Position numbers and translations under genes: made by a program
Part shown: in pieces, positions 1 to 9,805 of the stretch
Position numbering within the stretch: the stretch's first letter is position 1
How the letters are laid out: each line of letters starts with the position of its first letter
Notes under the pieces: generated by a model
Seen by the model: only the letters and a program-made list of their open reading frames with translations
The model's database searches: none
What the model was told of the DNA's origin: nothing
Source: an uncultured Clostridia bacterium
GTDB taxonomy: Bacteria > Bacillota > Clostridia > Christensenellales > Pumilibacteraceae
Direction of reading: 5' to 3'
DNA length: 64,000 nt
Assembly: GCA_934270565.1 (NCBI GenBank)
Contig: CAKQPR010000005.1
Location: 41,087-105,086, forward strand

Positions 1-1
1 G

Positions 2-91
2 ATAGCCGATCTTGCGGGTGAGGAAAACATAACGGCTTCGCACGTCAGTGAAGCGCTTACCTACAGAGGTATGGACAGAGAATATGTATAA
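2..91 (+). CDS. comM: ComM/YifB family Mg-chelatase-like ATPase, C-terminal end only
   Basis: The last 29 codons of a gene that begins before the window. The reading frame gives IADLAGEENITASHVSEALTYR and then a stop at 89-91, written here as IADLAGEENITAS followed by HVSEALTYR. This matches the helical C-terminal end of YifB/ComM proteins, AAA+ ATPases related to Mg-chelatase that take part in branch migration during natural transformation. Its position directly before dprA is the usual Firmicute order. The stop codon overlaps the likely dprA start. The identification rests on only 29 residues plus gene order. Confidence 0.75.
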   Translation: MADLAGEENITASHVSEALTYRGMDREYV

Positions 92-1199
92 TAAGGTATC
101 GGCAAGTAAAATACTTTACTGGCTGAGTCTCGGTTCGTTCTCGGTGCGGAGACAGAAAGAGCTCGTTGCAAAGTATAAAACGCTCGACGAGTTGTGGGAA
201 GATTTCCCGAAAAATCCGACCGTCCGCGAGTTTGTGGGCGAGAAGGCTTTCGCCGAACTCAATCGTTTCCGCTCGGCGGACTATATCGAAAAATCGTTGT
301 CCGGACTTCGCGAAAAGGGCATAGGCGTGATTTCGGTGCTCAACCCGCTTTATTCCGAACGGCTCCGTCAACCCGAAGTCAACGCGCCTTTGATATTGTA
401 TTATCGCGGCAATCCCGAAGCTTTGTGCGGCGAATGCGTGGCGATAGTCGGAACGCGGGCCTGTTCGAATTACGGCAGAGAAATCGCAAAAAGTCTCGGA
501 TACGACCTCGGAGCGGCGGGCGTAACGGTAGTAAGCGGACTTGCAACGGGAATCGACGGTTACGCGCACGAAGGAACGCTTGCCGCGAACGGAAAATGCG
601 TTGCGGTTTTAGGCGGCGGGCTCGATCACGTTACGCCTACTGCAAACATAAAATTGCACGACAGAATAATCGAAAGCGGAGGTATCGTCATATCCGAGTA
701 CCGTCCCGAATTTCCGCCGAATAAATTTACATTCCCCGAACGCAACCGGCTTATATCGGGCTTAAGTCTCGGAACGGTGGTTGTCGAAGCGGGCGAAAAG
801 AGCGGTGCGCTCATCACGGCGGACTGCGCGCTCGAGCAGGGGCGATACGTTTTCGCCGTCCCGGGAGCCGTTACGAGCGAGCGCAGCAAAGGTTGTAACG
901 AACTGCTTTATCAGGGCGCGAATATAGCGAGAAACGCCGACGACGTACTGTCCGTTGTAAGATCGAACCTCGCCGCTTCGGCAAAAAAATCGGAGAAAAA
1001 ATCGCCGCCGACCGAAAAAATCGTTGACAAAGATCAAAAAACGGTGTATAGTCTTTTGTCGGATGAGGTGAAAACGATGGACGAGCTGATCGAAGGATCC
1101 GGGCTCGCTCCCGCCGCGCTTGCGGAGCTTCTTCTCGATATGGAACTCGACGATCTTATCGTTCGGGTAGGAAACAACGCGTTCAGGCGCAAACGGTAA
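84..1199 (+). CDS. dprA: DNA-processing protein DprA (Smf)
   Basis: DprA binds incoming single-stranded DNA in the cytoplasm and loads RecA during natural transformation. The protein has the extended Rossmann core: VAIVGTRACSNYG, then VVSGLATGIDGYAHEGTL, and the ERNRLISGLS segment. A C-terminal winged-helix domain of the DprA type follows at about residues 310-371. An in-frame GTG exists at 48, but it lies deep inside the upstream comM frame. The ATG at 84 overlaps the comM stop and gives a normal 371-residue protein, so it is preferred. The gene runs straight into topA, 14 bp downstream. With comEC further down and the comM remnant before it, the window carries three transformation-linked genes. 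Confidence 0.93.
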   Translation: MYNKVSASKILYWLSLGSFSVRRQKELVAKYKTLDELWEDFPKNPTVREFVGEKAFAELNRFRSADYIEKSLSGLREKGIGVISVLNPLYSERLRQPEVNAPLILYYRGNPEALCGECVAIVGTRACSNYGREIAKSLGYDLGAAGVTVVSGLATGIDGYAHEGTLAANGKCVAVLGGGLDHVTPTANIKLHDRIIESGGIVISEYRPEFPPNKFTFPERNRLISGLSLGTVVVEAGEKSGALITADCALEQGRYVFAVPGAVTSERSKGCNELLYQGANIARNADDVLSVVRSNLAASAKKSEKKSPPTEKIVDKDQKTVYSLLSDEVKTMDELIEGSGLAPAALAELLLDMELDDLIVRVGNNAFRRKR

Positions 1200-1213
1200 A
1201 AACGGAGAAAACA

Positions 1214-3538
1214 GTGAAGTTAGTAGTAATCGAAGGTGCAGGAAAGGTCAAAACCGTCGAAAAGTATCTCGGAAACGGTTATAAAGTATTCGCGACGAAA
1301 GGTCATATACGCGACCTGCCCGCGAAGTCTTTGGCTGTAAACGTAAAAAACAATTTCGAGCCGAAGTACGAAATCATGCCGGATAAAACGGCTACCGTTG
1401 CGGAGCTTAAAAAGCTTGCGGCGAAAGCGGACGAAGTTTATCTCGCGACCGACCCCGACCGCGAAGGCGAGGCTATATCGTGGCACATCGCGAACGTTCT
1501 CGGATTCAAGCCCGAGGACAAGGTTCGTATAGAATTTAACGAAATTTCGCAGAAAGCCGTAAAAAACGGGCTCGAGCACCCGAGGGCAATCAACGAAAAC
1601 CTCGTTGACGCTCAGCAGGCAAGGCGCGTTCTCGACCGTCTCGTCGGTTACAAGCTTTCGCCCGTTCTGTGCAAAAAGATCCGCAACAATCTGTCTGCGG
1701 GGCGCGTTCAGTCTGTAACGCTTCGGCTCATAGTGGAACGTGAACGCGAAATCCGCGCGTTTAAGCCCGAGGAGTACTGGAACTTCGCGGCGATCCTCGA
1801 AAACGGCGAGAAAAACCGCTTCAAAGCTGCGCTCGCTCAGAAAAAAGGCAAAAAATACACGATAAAGAGCAAGGAGGAAGTGGATTCAGTTCTTGCCGAC
1901 CTCAAAAACGAAGATTACGTCGTAACGAAAGTTAAAAAGACCGTTACCAAGTCTCACGCACCCGCGCCGTTTATCACGTCCACGATGCAGCAGGACGCGC
2001 TGAACAAGCTCGGAATGTCGCTTAAACAGACCGCCGCCGCGGCTCAGGCGCTTTACGAGGGCGTGGAAATCGAAGGAGAGGGAAAGATCGCGCTTATAAC
2101 CTATATAAGAACGGATTCGACCCGAGTTGCGCCGGACGCGATAAAAGCCGCCCGCGAGTTCATCTCGCAGAAGTTCGGCGACGATTACGTTCCCGAAAAA
2201 CCGAATATTTACGCGTCGAAAAAAACCGCGCAGGACGCGCACGAAGCGATACGTCCGATTACGCTTACCCGCGATCCCGAAAAGCTTAAAAATTCGCTGA
2301 AAAAAGAGCATTATCGCCTGTACAAGCTTATTTACGACCGCTTTATGGCAAGCCAGATGAGCGAAGCGAAATACAATTCGGTGTCCGTCGATATCGCGGC
2401 GGGAGATTACGGCTTCAAGGTTAGCGGAAAAACGCCTCTCTTTAAAGGATATACGGCGGTTTACAGCGCTTACGTCGAGGACGAAAACGACGAAAAGGAC
2501 GTTCGGCTTCCCGCGCTCGAAGAGGGCGAAAAACTTAACGCCGTAGATTACAAGTACGAACAGAAGTTCACGAAGCCGCCCGCACGCTATACCGAGGCGA
2601 GCCTCGTGAAACTTATGGAAGAAAAGGGTATCGGCAGACCGGCTACCTATGTGCCGACGATTACGCTTCTCGGATCGCGCGACTACACCGAAAAAGAAGG
2701 CAAATTCTTAAAGCCCACCAAGCTCGGCGAGGATGTCGTAGATATGCTCGTCAAGTATTTCCCCGATATTATGGACGTCGGCTTTACCGCGAATATGGAG
2801 GAAAAGCTGGACGATATCGAATTCGGCGGCAAAGTATGGCAGAAAGTAATTGCCGATTTCTACGACGGTTTCGAAGATAAAATCGCGGCGGCGGTCGGCG
2901 ACAATTTTTCGCTCAAAGCCGCAGACGAGAAAACCGACGTTATCTGCGATAAGTGCGGAGCTCACATGGTTATCCGCTCGGGTAAATTCGGTAAATTCCT
3001 CGCGTGCCCGAACTTCCCCAAATGTAAAAACACAAAGCCGCTCGAACCGGAGAATACAACCGCCGCTCCCGTCGAAGCCGATAGTTTCTCGCTTCGACCA
3101 GCAGGAGAGAAAGCGGCGTCCGCACCGGCGCCCGAAGCGGTTACGGACACGAGCGAAAAAACCGAAATCTGCGACAAATGCGGCAGACCTATGGTTATTA
3201 AGTCCGGCAAATACGGCAATTTCTGGGCTTGTACCGGCTATCCCGAGTGCCGCAACGTCAAGAAGATCGGCGGCGCGGTTTCGTCCGATACGTCCGGAAA
3301 TTACGGAAAGTGCCCCGAGTGCGGCAAACCTTTGAAGAAAATAACGACGACAAAAGCGACCTTCTACGGATGCACGGGTTATCCCGAGTGCAAATTCACG
3401 TCGTTTGATCCGCTTACGGGAGAAAAATGCCCGAAATGCGGCGCGTACACCGTTATTCACACCACAAAAAAAGACGGCGACATAATCAAGTGTTCGAATA
3501 AGGATTGCGATTATACCGCCGAGGTAGTGAAAAAATGA
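1214..3538 (+). CDS. topA: DNA topoisomerase I (type IA)
   Basis: Relaxes negatively supercoiled DNA through a 5'-phosphotyrosine intermediate. It starts with GTG. The Toprim domain opens with KLVVIEGAGKVKTVEKYL, where most bacteria have an ES-P-AKAKT version; the acidic E7 and K11 are kept. Toprim acidic residues follow in ATDPDREGEAISWH. The active-site tyrosine is Y297 in ITYIRTDSTR. Four CxxC...C zinc-ribbon repeats make up the C-terminal tail, starting near residues 578, 653, 700 and 739. Total length is 774 residues, slightly long because of four rather than three ribbons. The stop overlaps the trmFO start (ATGA). Confidence 0.96.
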   Translation: MKLVVIEGAGKVKTVEKYLGNGYKVFATKGHIRDLPAKSLAVNVKNNFEPKYEIMPDKTATVAELKKLAAKADEVYLATDPDREGEAISWHIANVLGFKPEDKVRIEFNEISQKAVKNGLEHPRAINENLVDAQQARRVLDRLVGYKLSPVLCKKIRNNLSAGRVQSVTLRLIVEREREIRAFKPEEYWNFAAILENGEKNRFKAALAQKKGKKYTIKSKEEVDSVLADLKNEDYVVTKVKKTVTKSHAPAPFITSTMQQDALNKLGMSLKQTAAAAQALYEGVEIEGEGKIALITYIRTDSTRVAPDAIKAAREFISQKFGDDYVPEKPNIYASKKTAQDAHEAIRPITLTRDPEKLKNSLKKEHYRLYKLIYDRFMASQMSEAKYNSVSVDIAAGDYGFKVSGKTPLFKGYTAVYSAYVEDENDEKDVRLPALEEGEKLNAVDYKYEQKFTKPPARYTEASLVKLMEEKGIGRPATYVPTITLLGSRDYTEKEGKFLKPTKLGEDVVDMLVKYFPDIMDVGFTANMEEKLDDIEFGGKVWQKVIADFYDGFEDKIAAAVGDNFSLKAADEKTDVICDKCGAHMVIRSGKFGKFLACPNFPKCKNTKPLEPENTTAAPVEADSFSLRPAGEKAASAPAPEAVTDTSEKTEICDKCGRPMVIKSGKYGNFWACTGYPECRNVKKIGGAVSSDTSGNYGKCPECGKPLKKITTTKATFYGCTGYPECKFTSFDPLTGEKCPKCGAYTVIHTTKKDGDIIKCSNKDCDYTAEVVKK

Positions 3539-4824
3539 GCGTCGTAACGGTAATAGGCGCGGGGCTTGCGGGTTCGGAAGCCGCGTTGCAGCTTGCTTCG
3601 CGCGGCGTGAAAGTAAGGCTTAAAGATTGTAAACCCCGCGAAAAAACGCCCGCCCACACATCGGACGCGTTCGGCGAGCTCGTTTGCAGTAATTCGCTGA
3701 AAAGCGATCTTTTGTCGACGGCGTCGGGACTGCTCAAAGCGGAGCTCAGACTTCTCGGAAGCGAGCTTATCGCGATAGCCGACGAGGTGAAAGTGCCAGC
3801 CGGAAGCGCGCTTGCCGTAAACCGCGAGCTTTTCGCCGCAAAGATAACCGAAAAACTTCGCAGTAATCCTAACATAGAAATCGTTTGTGAAACCGTTACC
3901 GACTTGAATACGGACGAATATACGATTATCGCGACCGGACCGCTTACGCTCGACGGACTTGCCGCGAAAATCGCCGGGCGCTTCGGATCCGGACTTCATT
4001 TCTACGACGCCGCGGCTCCGATTGTGGACGGCGCAAGCATTGACGAAAGCCGCGCGTTCACGGCGGACAGATACGGCAAAGGCGACGGCGATTATCTGAA
4101 TTGCCCGATGACGAAGGACGAGTACGACGAGTTTTACAGGGCTCTCGTTTCGGCAGAATGCGCCGTTCTGCACGAATTCGAAAAGTCGGACGTTTTCGAG
4201 GGGTGTATGCCCGTCGAAATCATGGCGAAACGCGGCAGAGACACGCTTTTGTTTGGACCGCTTCGCCCCGTGGGTTTTTACGACGAGAACGGCAAGCGCC
4301 ATTATGCGGTCGTTCAGCTGAGAAGAGAAAACGTCGAAGGAAGCGCGTACAACATCGTCGGTTTTCAGACGAACCTGAAATTCCCCGAGCAAAAGCGCGT
4401 TTTCGGAATAATTCCCGCGTTGAAAAACGCCGAATTTTTGCGTTACGGCGTGATGCATCGCAATACATTTATAAATGCGCCCGAGGTAATCGACGCGAAC
4501 TTCAGAGTGAAAGCCTATCCGAAAACTTACGTTGCCGGGCAGCTTTCGGGAGTCGAAGGCTACGTCGAAAGTATTATGAGCGGACTTATAGCTGCGCGTT
4601 CGATTTTCCGAGACCTTAATGGGCTTGAACCGGTCACGCTTCCGCGCGAGACGATTTGCGGAGCGCTTTGCGCGTACCTCGACACGCCCAACGCCGCGTT
4701 TCAGCCGATGAACGCGAATTTCGGACTTTTGCCGCCGATAACCGAAAAAATCAAGGACAAAAACCTCAAGAAAACGATGCAGTCCGAAAAAAGTCTTAAA
4801 ATTTTAAAAAACTTTACGCTATGA
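3535..4824 (+). CDS. trmFO: Methylenetetrahydrofolate-tRNA-(uracil-5-)-methyltransferase TrmFO
   Basis: A folate- and FAD-dependent enzyme that makes 5-methyluridine at position 54 of tRNA. The N-terminus SVVTVIGAGLAGSEAALQLA is a dinucleotide-binding fold of the GidA/TrmFO superfamily. The segment TPAHTSDAFGELVCSNSLKS is typical of TrmFO, as are the later YVAGQLSGVEGYVES and NANFGLLPP. The 429-residue length is normal for the family. The ATG at 3535 overlaps the topA TGA by 4 bp, so translation is probably coupled. An upstream in-frame start at 3505 lies inside topA and is disfavoured. The topA-trmFO-hslVU order is common in Firmicutes. Confidence 0.95.
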   Translation: MSVVTVIGAGLAGSEAALQLASRGVKVRLKDCKPREKTPAHTSDAFGELVCSNSLKSDLLSTASGLLKAELRLLGSELIAIADEVKVPAGSALAVNRELFAAKITEKLRSNPNIEIVCETVTDLNTDEYTIIATGPLTLDGLAAKIAGRFGSGLHFYDAAAPIVDGASIDESRAFTADRYGKGDGDYLNCPMTKDEYDEFYRALVSAECAVLHEFEKSDVFEGCMPVEIMAKRGRDTLLFGPLRPVGFYDENGKRHYAVVQLRRENVEGSAYNIVGFQTNLKFPEQKRVFGIIPALKNAEFLRYGVMHRNTFINAPEVIDANFRVKAYPKTYVAGQLSGVEGYVESIMSGLIAARSIFRDLNGLEPVTLPRETICGALCAYLDTPNAAFQPMNANFGLLPPITEKIKDKNLKKTMQSEKSLKILKNFTL

Positions 4825-4825
4825 T

Positions 4826-4854
4826 TTGATTTTAATCGCGCGTTGTGTTACAAT
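4826..4854 (+). promoter_or_regulatory. Sigma-A type promoter for hslVU
   Basis: TTGATT at 4826-4831 and TACAAT at 4849-4854 are separated by 17 bp. The site lies at the end of trmFO and in the 57-bp gap before hslV, so hslVU-hisS-aspS can be transcribed separately from dprA-topA-trmFO. Confidence 0.6.
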
Positions 4855-4881
4855 GATACAAAACGCGATAACGGAGAGAGT

Positions 4882-5415
4882 ATGGATATTAAAGGAACGA
4901 CAATAATCGGAGTAAAGCGCGACGGTCACACCGTAATCGCCGGAGACGGTCAGGTTACGGCGGGGCAAACCACGATAATGAAAGGTAACGCAGTCAAAGT
5001 CCGCAGACTTTATAACGACGAAGTTATCGTCGGATTTGCGGGAACAGTTGCAGACGCGTTTATGCTCAGCGAGAAATTCGAGGAAATGCTCAATAAGTTC
5101 AGCGGCAATCTTATGCGTAGCGCCGTCGCGCTTGCTCAGCTCTGGCGCGGAGACGCAGGCTTCCGTCAGCTCGAAGCGCTTATGATCGTTGCGAACAAGG
5201 ACGAAATGCTCGTTCTCGACGGAACGGGCAACGTTATTCAGCCCGAAAGCGGCGTTTGCGCAATCGGCAGCGGCGGCAATTACGCGCTGTCGGCGGCTCG
5301 CGCGCTTATGCGCAATACGAAGATGAGCGCGAAAAAGATCGCGGTGGAAGCGATGAAAGTCGCGAGCGAAATCTGCGTTTACACCAACGATCATTTCACG
5401 GTCGAGGAGGTTTGA
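4882..5415 (+). CDS. hslV: ATP-dependent protease HslUV, peptidase subunit HslV
   Basis: The proteolytic ring of the HslUV (ClpQY) proteasome-like protease. The sequence [26 protein letters not shown] shows a five-residue propeptide before a Thr-Thr pair. Known HslV enzymes use the N-terminal threonine as nucleophile after processing, and Thermotoga HslV has a similar short propeptide. The downstream FAGTVADAF and [10 protein letters not shown] segments are characteristic. The start at 4882 is preferred over an in-frame ATG at 4843 because it has the Shine-Dalgarno GGAGAG and the earlier start lies in the promoter. Length is 177 residues. It sits 2 bp before hslU. Confidence 0.95.
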   Translation: MDIKGTTIIGVKRDGHTVIAGDGQVTAGQTTIMKGNAVKVRRLYNDEVIVGFAGTVADAFMLSEKFEEMLNKFSGNLMRSAVALAQLWRGDAGFRQLEALMIVANKDEMLVLDGTGNVIQPESGVCAIGSGGNYALSAARALMRNTKMSAKKIAVEAMKVASEICVYTNDHFTVEEV

Positions 5416-5417
5416 TT

Positions 5418-6737
5418 ATGGAATTATCCCCCAAGCAGATAGTTGCCGAACTTGACAGATACATTATCGGACAGGAGGACGCAAAACGCGCGGTTGCCGT
5501 TGCGCTTCGTAACCGCTACCGCAGATCGCAGCTTCCCGACGATATCCGCGAGGAAATCACGCCGAAGAACATTATAATGAAAGGTCCTACCGGCGTAGGC
5601 AAAACCGAAATCGCCCGTCGTCTCGCTAAACTCGTAAAAGCTCCGTTTGTAAAAGTCGAGGCTACCAAGTTTACCGAAGTCGGCTACGTCGGCAGAGACG
5701 TCGAATCTATGGTTCGCGATCTCGTCGAGGTCGGTATACGGCTTGTAAAAGAGGAAAAAATGGCGGAAGTTGAAGCCGCTTCGCGCGCGCTTGCCGAAAA
5801 GAAAATAATTAACGCGATCACCGCCGCACGTAAGAAAACGCTTACCGATTATTCGGAAGAGGCGATCCGCGCGGGCGTAGAGAGCGAGTACGCCGAAGGC
5901 AAGCTCGATAATCACATGCTCGAAATCGAGGTTGACGATCAGCCCAAAGGTATGGAAATCATGCCGGGAATGGGCATGGGAGCGGAAATCAACATCGGCG
6001 ATATTTTAGGCGGTATTCTGCCCAAGAAAAAGAAAAAACGCAAAGTCGCAGTCAAGGAAGCCGTAAAGATTCTCACCGACGAGGAGAGCGAAAAGCGCAT
6101 CGACATTGACGCGATAAATTCCGAAGGAGTGAAACGCGCGGAGCAGAACGGCATTATCTTCATCGACGAGATCGATAAGATCGCAAGCGCTGGCGGTTCG
6201 GGCAAAGGTCCGGACGTAAGCCGCGAAGGCGTTCAGCGCGACATTCTTCCCATTGTTGAAGGTTGCACGGTTATGACGAAGTACGGCGCGGTAAAGACCG
6301 ATTATATCCTGTTCATCGCGTCGGGCGCGTTCCACGTCAGCAGCGTAAACGACCTTATACCCGAACTTCAGGGACGGTTTCCGGTGCGCGTAGAACTCAA
6401 CAGTCTCACGAAGGACGATTTCGTCAAAATTTTTACCGTACCCGAAAATGCAATCACCCGTCAGTATGCGGCGCTCCTTCGCGTGGATAACGTCGACGTT
6501 ACGTTCACGGACGACGCAATCGAAGAAATGTCGCGTATCGCCGAACTCGAAAACGAGTCGGGTGAAGATATCGGCGCGCGCAGGCTTCATACGATTATGG
6601 AAAGCCTTCTGGAAGACCTCGGGTTCAACGCGAGCGGCGATTACCCGCTTATCGACGTTACGATCGACAAAAAATATGTTGACGAACACCTTGAAAAACA
6701 GGTCCGCAGTCACGACCTCAAAAAGTATATTCTTTAA
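5418..6737 (+). CDS. hslU: ATP-dependent protease HslUV, ATPase subunit HslU
   Basis: AAA+ unfoldase that feeds substrates into HslV. Visible motifs are the Walker [12 protein letters not shown], the pore loop region [18 protein letters not shown], the Walker [14 protein letters not shown], and the sensor region [21 protein letters not shown] variable intermediate domain spans about residues 110-230 and includes a Met/Gly-rich and a Lys-rich stretch. The C-terminus ends KKYIL, consistent with the tail that HslU docks into HslV. The ATG at 5418 follows GAGGAGG. Length is 439 residues. Confidence 0.96.
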   Translation: MELSPKQIVAELDRYIIGQEDAKRAVAVALRNRYRRSQLPDDIREEITPKNIIMKGPTGVGKTEIARRLAKLVKAPFVKVEATKFTEVGYVGRDVESMVRDLVEVGIRLVKEEKMAEVEAASRALAEKKIINAITAARKKTLTDYSEEAIRAGVESEYAEGKLDNHMLEIEVDDQPKGMEIMPGMGMGAEINIGDILGGILPKKKKKRKVAVKEAVKILTDEESEKRIDIDAINSEGVKRAEQNGIIFIDEIDKIASAGGSGKGPDVSREGVQRDILPIVEGCTVMTKYGAVKTDYILFIASGAFHVSSVNDLIPELQGRFPVRVELNSLTKDDFVKIFTVPENAITRQYAALLRVDNVDVTFTDDAIEEMSRIAELENESGEDIGARRLHTIMESLLEDLGFNASGDYPLIDVTIDKKYVDEHLEKQVRSHDLKKYIL

Positions 6738-6752
6738 CGCAACGGAGACCTT

Positions 6753-8009
6753 ATGATAAATATTCCGAAAGGCACAAAGGACGTTTTGCCGAACGAAAGC
6801 TACAAGTGGCATTACGTCGAAGGTAAAGCCCGCGAAATCGCGCGGCTTTACGGTTTTCGAGAGGTCCGCACGCCGTCGTTCGAACATACCGAGCTGTTCA
6901 CCCGCTCGATAGGCGACGATACCGACGTCGTGCAGAAGGAAATGTACACCTTCCTCGACAAAGGCAAGCGCTCGATCACGCTTAAACCCGAAGGAACGTC
7001 GCCCGTCGCCCGTTCGTTCGTCGAAAATTCGCTCGACGCACTGTCGCTTCCGCTCAGAATGTACTATATCACGCCCGTGTTCCGTTACGAGGCGCCCCAA
7101 GCGGGCAGACTTCGCGAGCACCATCAGTTCGGCGTCGAACTTTACGGCGGAGATACTCCTGCACTCGATTTCGAAGTGATTTCGCTCGCATACGATTTTC
7201 TTTCGTCGGTCGGCGTTACGGGACTCGTTCTTAACCTCAACAGCATCGGTTGCGAAAAATGCCGCGCCGAATATAAAGCGGCGCTTAAAAACTTCCTCGG
7301 CGAGCATATCGACGAAATGTGCCATACTTGCCGCGAGCGTTTTGACAGAAACCCGCTCCGTATCCTCGACTGTAAGGAAGAGGGTTGCCGCAGGATCGTG
7401 GAGAACGCGCCGAAAATCACCGATTATCTTTGCGACGATTGCAGGGCGCATATGGACGGGCTTAAGAAAATGCTTGACGAAGCGGGCATAAAGTACGTCG
7501 TAAACCCGAAGATCGTCCGCGGGCTCGATTATTATACGAAAACCGTTTTCGAATTCGTTACCACCGCGCTCGGCTCGCAAGGCACGGTTTGCGGCGGCGG
7601 CAGATACAACAACCTCGTCGAATCGGTCGGAGGCAAACCGACCCCATGCGTAGGTTTCGGGCTGGGGCTCGAACGGCTTATAATGCTCCTCGACGCGACC
7701 GGCGTTGCGATCGAAGATAACGAAGCGCCCGAAGTTTTCGTTATCAGTCAGCGCCCCGAGTATCTCGGCGAATGTATGAAAATCGTTTCCGGTTTTCGTC
7801 GCGGCGGCGTGAGCGCCGAAACGGAGTGCACCGGCAGAAGCCTCAAAGCTCAGTTCAGATACGCGGACAAGCTTCGTGCAAAATTCGTAATCGTTATGGG
7901 TGAAAGCGAAATCGAAGCCGACGAAGTGGACGTCAAAAAACTTTCGGACGGCACGGTGGAGCGCGTTAAAAAAGAAAATCTTGTAAATTACGTTTTGGAG
8001 AAAAGATAA
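6753..8009 (+). CDS. hisS: Histidyl-tRNA synthetase
   Basis: Class II synthetase that charges tRNA-His. It begins INIPKGTKDVLPNE. Motif 2 is present as FRYEAPQAGRLREHHQFGVELYG, and the histidine-A signature as VRGLDYYTKTVFEF. Motif 3 is VGFGLGLERLIMLL. A C-terminal anticodon-binding domain covers about residues 325-418. The Shine-Dalgarno is CGGAGA. It overlaps aspS by one base (TAATG), the usual hisS-aspS pair. No T-box is seen upstream. Confidence 0.96.
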   Translation: MINIPKGTKDVLPNESYKWHYVEGKAREIARLYGFREVRTPSFEHTELFTRSIGDDTDVVQKEMYTFLDKGKRSITLKPEGTSPVARSFVENSLDALSLPLRMYYITPVFRYEAPQAGRLREHHQFGVELYGGDTPALDFEVISLAYDFLSSVGVTGLVLNLNSIGCEKCRAEYKAALKNFLGEHIDEMCHTCRERFDRNPLRILDCKEEGCRRIVENAPKITDYLCDDCRAHMDGLKKMLDEAGIKYVVNPKIVRGLDYYTKTVFEFVTTALGSQGTVCGGGRYNNLVESVGGKPTPCVGFGLGLERLIMLLDATGVAIEDNEAPEVFVISQRPEYLGECMKIVSGFRRGGVSAETECTGRSLKAQFRYADKLRAKFVIVMGESEIEADEVDVKKLSDGTVERVKKENLVNYVLEKR

Positions 8010-9805
8010 TGGCAGAATTTTTAGGAGACCTCAAACGCACCGATTATTGCGGAAAAGTGGGCGAGAGTCAGGTAGGTAAGGAACTCGTAGTTACCGGTTG
8101 GGCGGCAAAACGCCGCGACCTCGGCGGACTTATTTTCGTCGATCTCCGCGACCGCAGCGGAATACTCCAGGTCGTGTTCGACGCGTCGATTGCGGGCGAA
8201 GAAGTCTTTAACAAAGCCGAAACGATCAGAAGCGAGTATGTGCTCGCGATCGAAGGCACGCTCAGACTTCGCGACGAAGCGGCGATCAACCCGAAGATCG
8301 CTACCGGCAAGGTAGAACTCGTAGCTAAAACGCTCAAAATTCTTTCGGACGCGGACACCCCGCCGTTCGCGATTGAGGATAATTCCGCGACCAACGAAGC
8401 CGTTCGCCTCAAATACAGATACCTCGATCTCCGCAACGCGTCGTATCAGGAGCGTTTCAAGCTCAGAAGCGACGTTTGCAGAGTTATCCGCGACTATATG
8501 CTCGGACACGATTTCCTCGAAATCGAAACTCCGTTCTTAGGCAAATCGACCCCCGAGGGAGCGCGCGATTACCTTGTTCCGTCCCGCGTTCACCCCGGCG
8601 AGTTTTATGCGCTTCCCCAGTCGCCTCAGCTTTACAAACAGCTTCTTATGATAAGCGGCTTCGACCGTTATTTCCAGATCGCGCGTTGCTTCCGCGACGA
8701 GGACCTTCGCGCAAATCGTCAGCCCGAATTCACTCAGGTCGATATGGAAATGTCGTTCGTGGACGACGAAGAGGACGTAATGGGCGTAGCGGAAGGTCTT
8801 ATCCGCAGAGTTTTCAAGGAGTGCATCAATTACGATCTCCCCGAAAAAATCCGCCGTATGACGTGGCAGGAAGCTATGGATCGTTTCGGCTCGGATAAAC
8901 CCGATACCCGTTTCGGTCTCGAGCTTACCGATATTTCGGACATAGTCAAAGAGTGCGGTTTTCAAGTGTTTACCGGCGCGATCAAAGCGGGCGGCAGCGT
9001 TCGTCTCATCAACGCCAAGGGCTTCGGAAAAATTCTTTCCCGCCGCGACATCGACGCGCTCGGCGAATTCGTAAAGACGTATAAGGCGAAAGGTCTTGCG
9101 TGGATCTCGGTAAAAGAGGACGGGCTTCAGTCTGCGATTACGAAATTTCTCGACGAGGACACCGTAAACGCGATTTTAAAGCGCGCGAACGCCGAAGTCG
9201 GCGATATTCTGTTCTTCTGTGCGGACGCCAAAAACGAAGTCGTGTACGCTTCGCTCGGCGCGCTCCGTCTCCACCTCGCCGAAAAAGCAAACCTCATCGA
9301 CAAGGACGGTTACGATATTTTGTGGGTTACGGAATTCCCGATGTTCGAGTACAGCGAGGAAGAAAAGAGGCTCGTTGCGGTTCATCACCCGTTCACCAGC
9401 CCCAAAACCGAGGACCTTCCGCTTGTCGAAACCGAGCCGCTCAAAGTCCGCGCAAAGGCTTACGACCTCGTGATCAACGGACAGGAAGCGGGCGGCGGCA
9501 GTATCAGAATTCACTCGCGCGAAGTGCAGAAGAGAATGTTCAACGCGCTCGGCTTTACCGACGAGCAGATTCAGGACCGTTTCGGCTTCTTCGTGGACGC
9601 GTTCAATTACGGAACGCCTCCGCACGGCGGACTTGCGTTCGGTCTCGATCGTCTCATCATGCTTCTGAGCAAGACCGACAATATCAAGGACGTTATCGCG
9701 TTCCCGAAGGTTCAGAACGCTTCCGACCTTATGACGGACGCACCGAGCGCGGTAGAGCCGAAGCAGCTTAAAGAACTTTCCATCAAAATAAATGAAAAAC
9801 TGTAA
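8009..9805 (+). CDS. aspS: Aspartyl-tRNA synthetase
   Basis: Class II synthetase of the bacterial type, 598 residues. An OB-fold anticodon-binding domain occupies the N-terminus (VTGWAAKRRDLGGLIFVDLRD). Motif 2 appears as FQIARCFRDEDLRANRQPEF. A bacteria-specific GAD insertion domain occupies about residues 290-420. Motif 3 is GLAFGLDRLIMLL. Whether it charges only tRNA-Asp or also tRNA-Asn depends on GatCAB elsewhere in the genome. The start codon shares one base with the hisS stop. Confidence 0.96.
   Translation: MAEFLGDLKRTDYCGKVGESQVGKELVVTGWAAKRRDLGGLIFVDLRDRSGILQVVFDASIAGEEVFNKAETIRSEYVLAIEGTLRLRDEAAINPKIATGKVELVAKTLKILSDADTPPFAIEDNSATNEAVRLKYRYLDLRNASYQERFKLRSDVCRVIRDYMLGHDFLEIETPFLGKSTPEGARDYLVPSRVHPGEFYALPQSPQLYKQLLMISGFDRYFQIARCFRDEDLRANRQPEFTQVDMEMSFVDDEEDVMGVAEGLIRRVFKECINYDLPEKIRRMTWQEAMDRFGSDKPDTRFGLELTDISDIVKECGFQVFTGAIKAGGSVRLINAKGFGKILSRRDIDALGEFVKTYKAKGLAWISVKEDGLQSAITKFLDEDTVNAILKRANAEVGDILFFCADAKNEVVYASLGALRLHLAEKANLIDKDGYDILWVTEFPMFEYSEEEKRLVAVHHPFTSPKTEDLPLVETEPLKVRAKAYDLVINGQEAGGGSIRIHSREVQKRMFNALGFTDEQIQDRFGFFVDAFNYGTPPHGGLAFGLDRLIMLLSKTDNIKDVIAFPKVQNASDLMTDAPSAVEPKQLKELSIKINEKL

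Noticed and set aside
3715..3722. 0A-box-like TTGTCGAC in trmFO and other TGTCGAA hits in coding regions
   Set aside because: GTC-GAA is a frequent Val-Glu codon pair in this genome, so coding-region hits are expected by chance.
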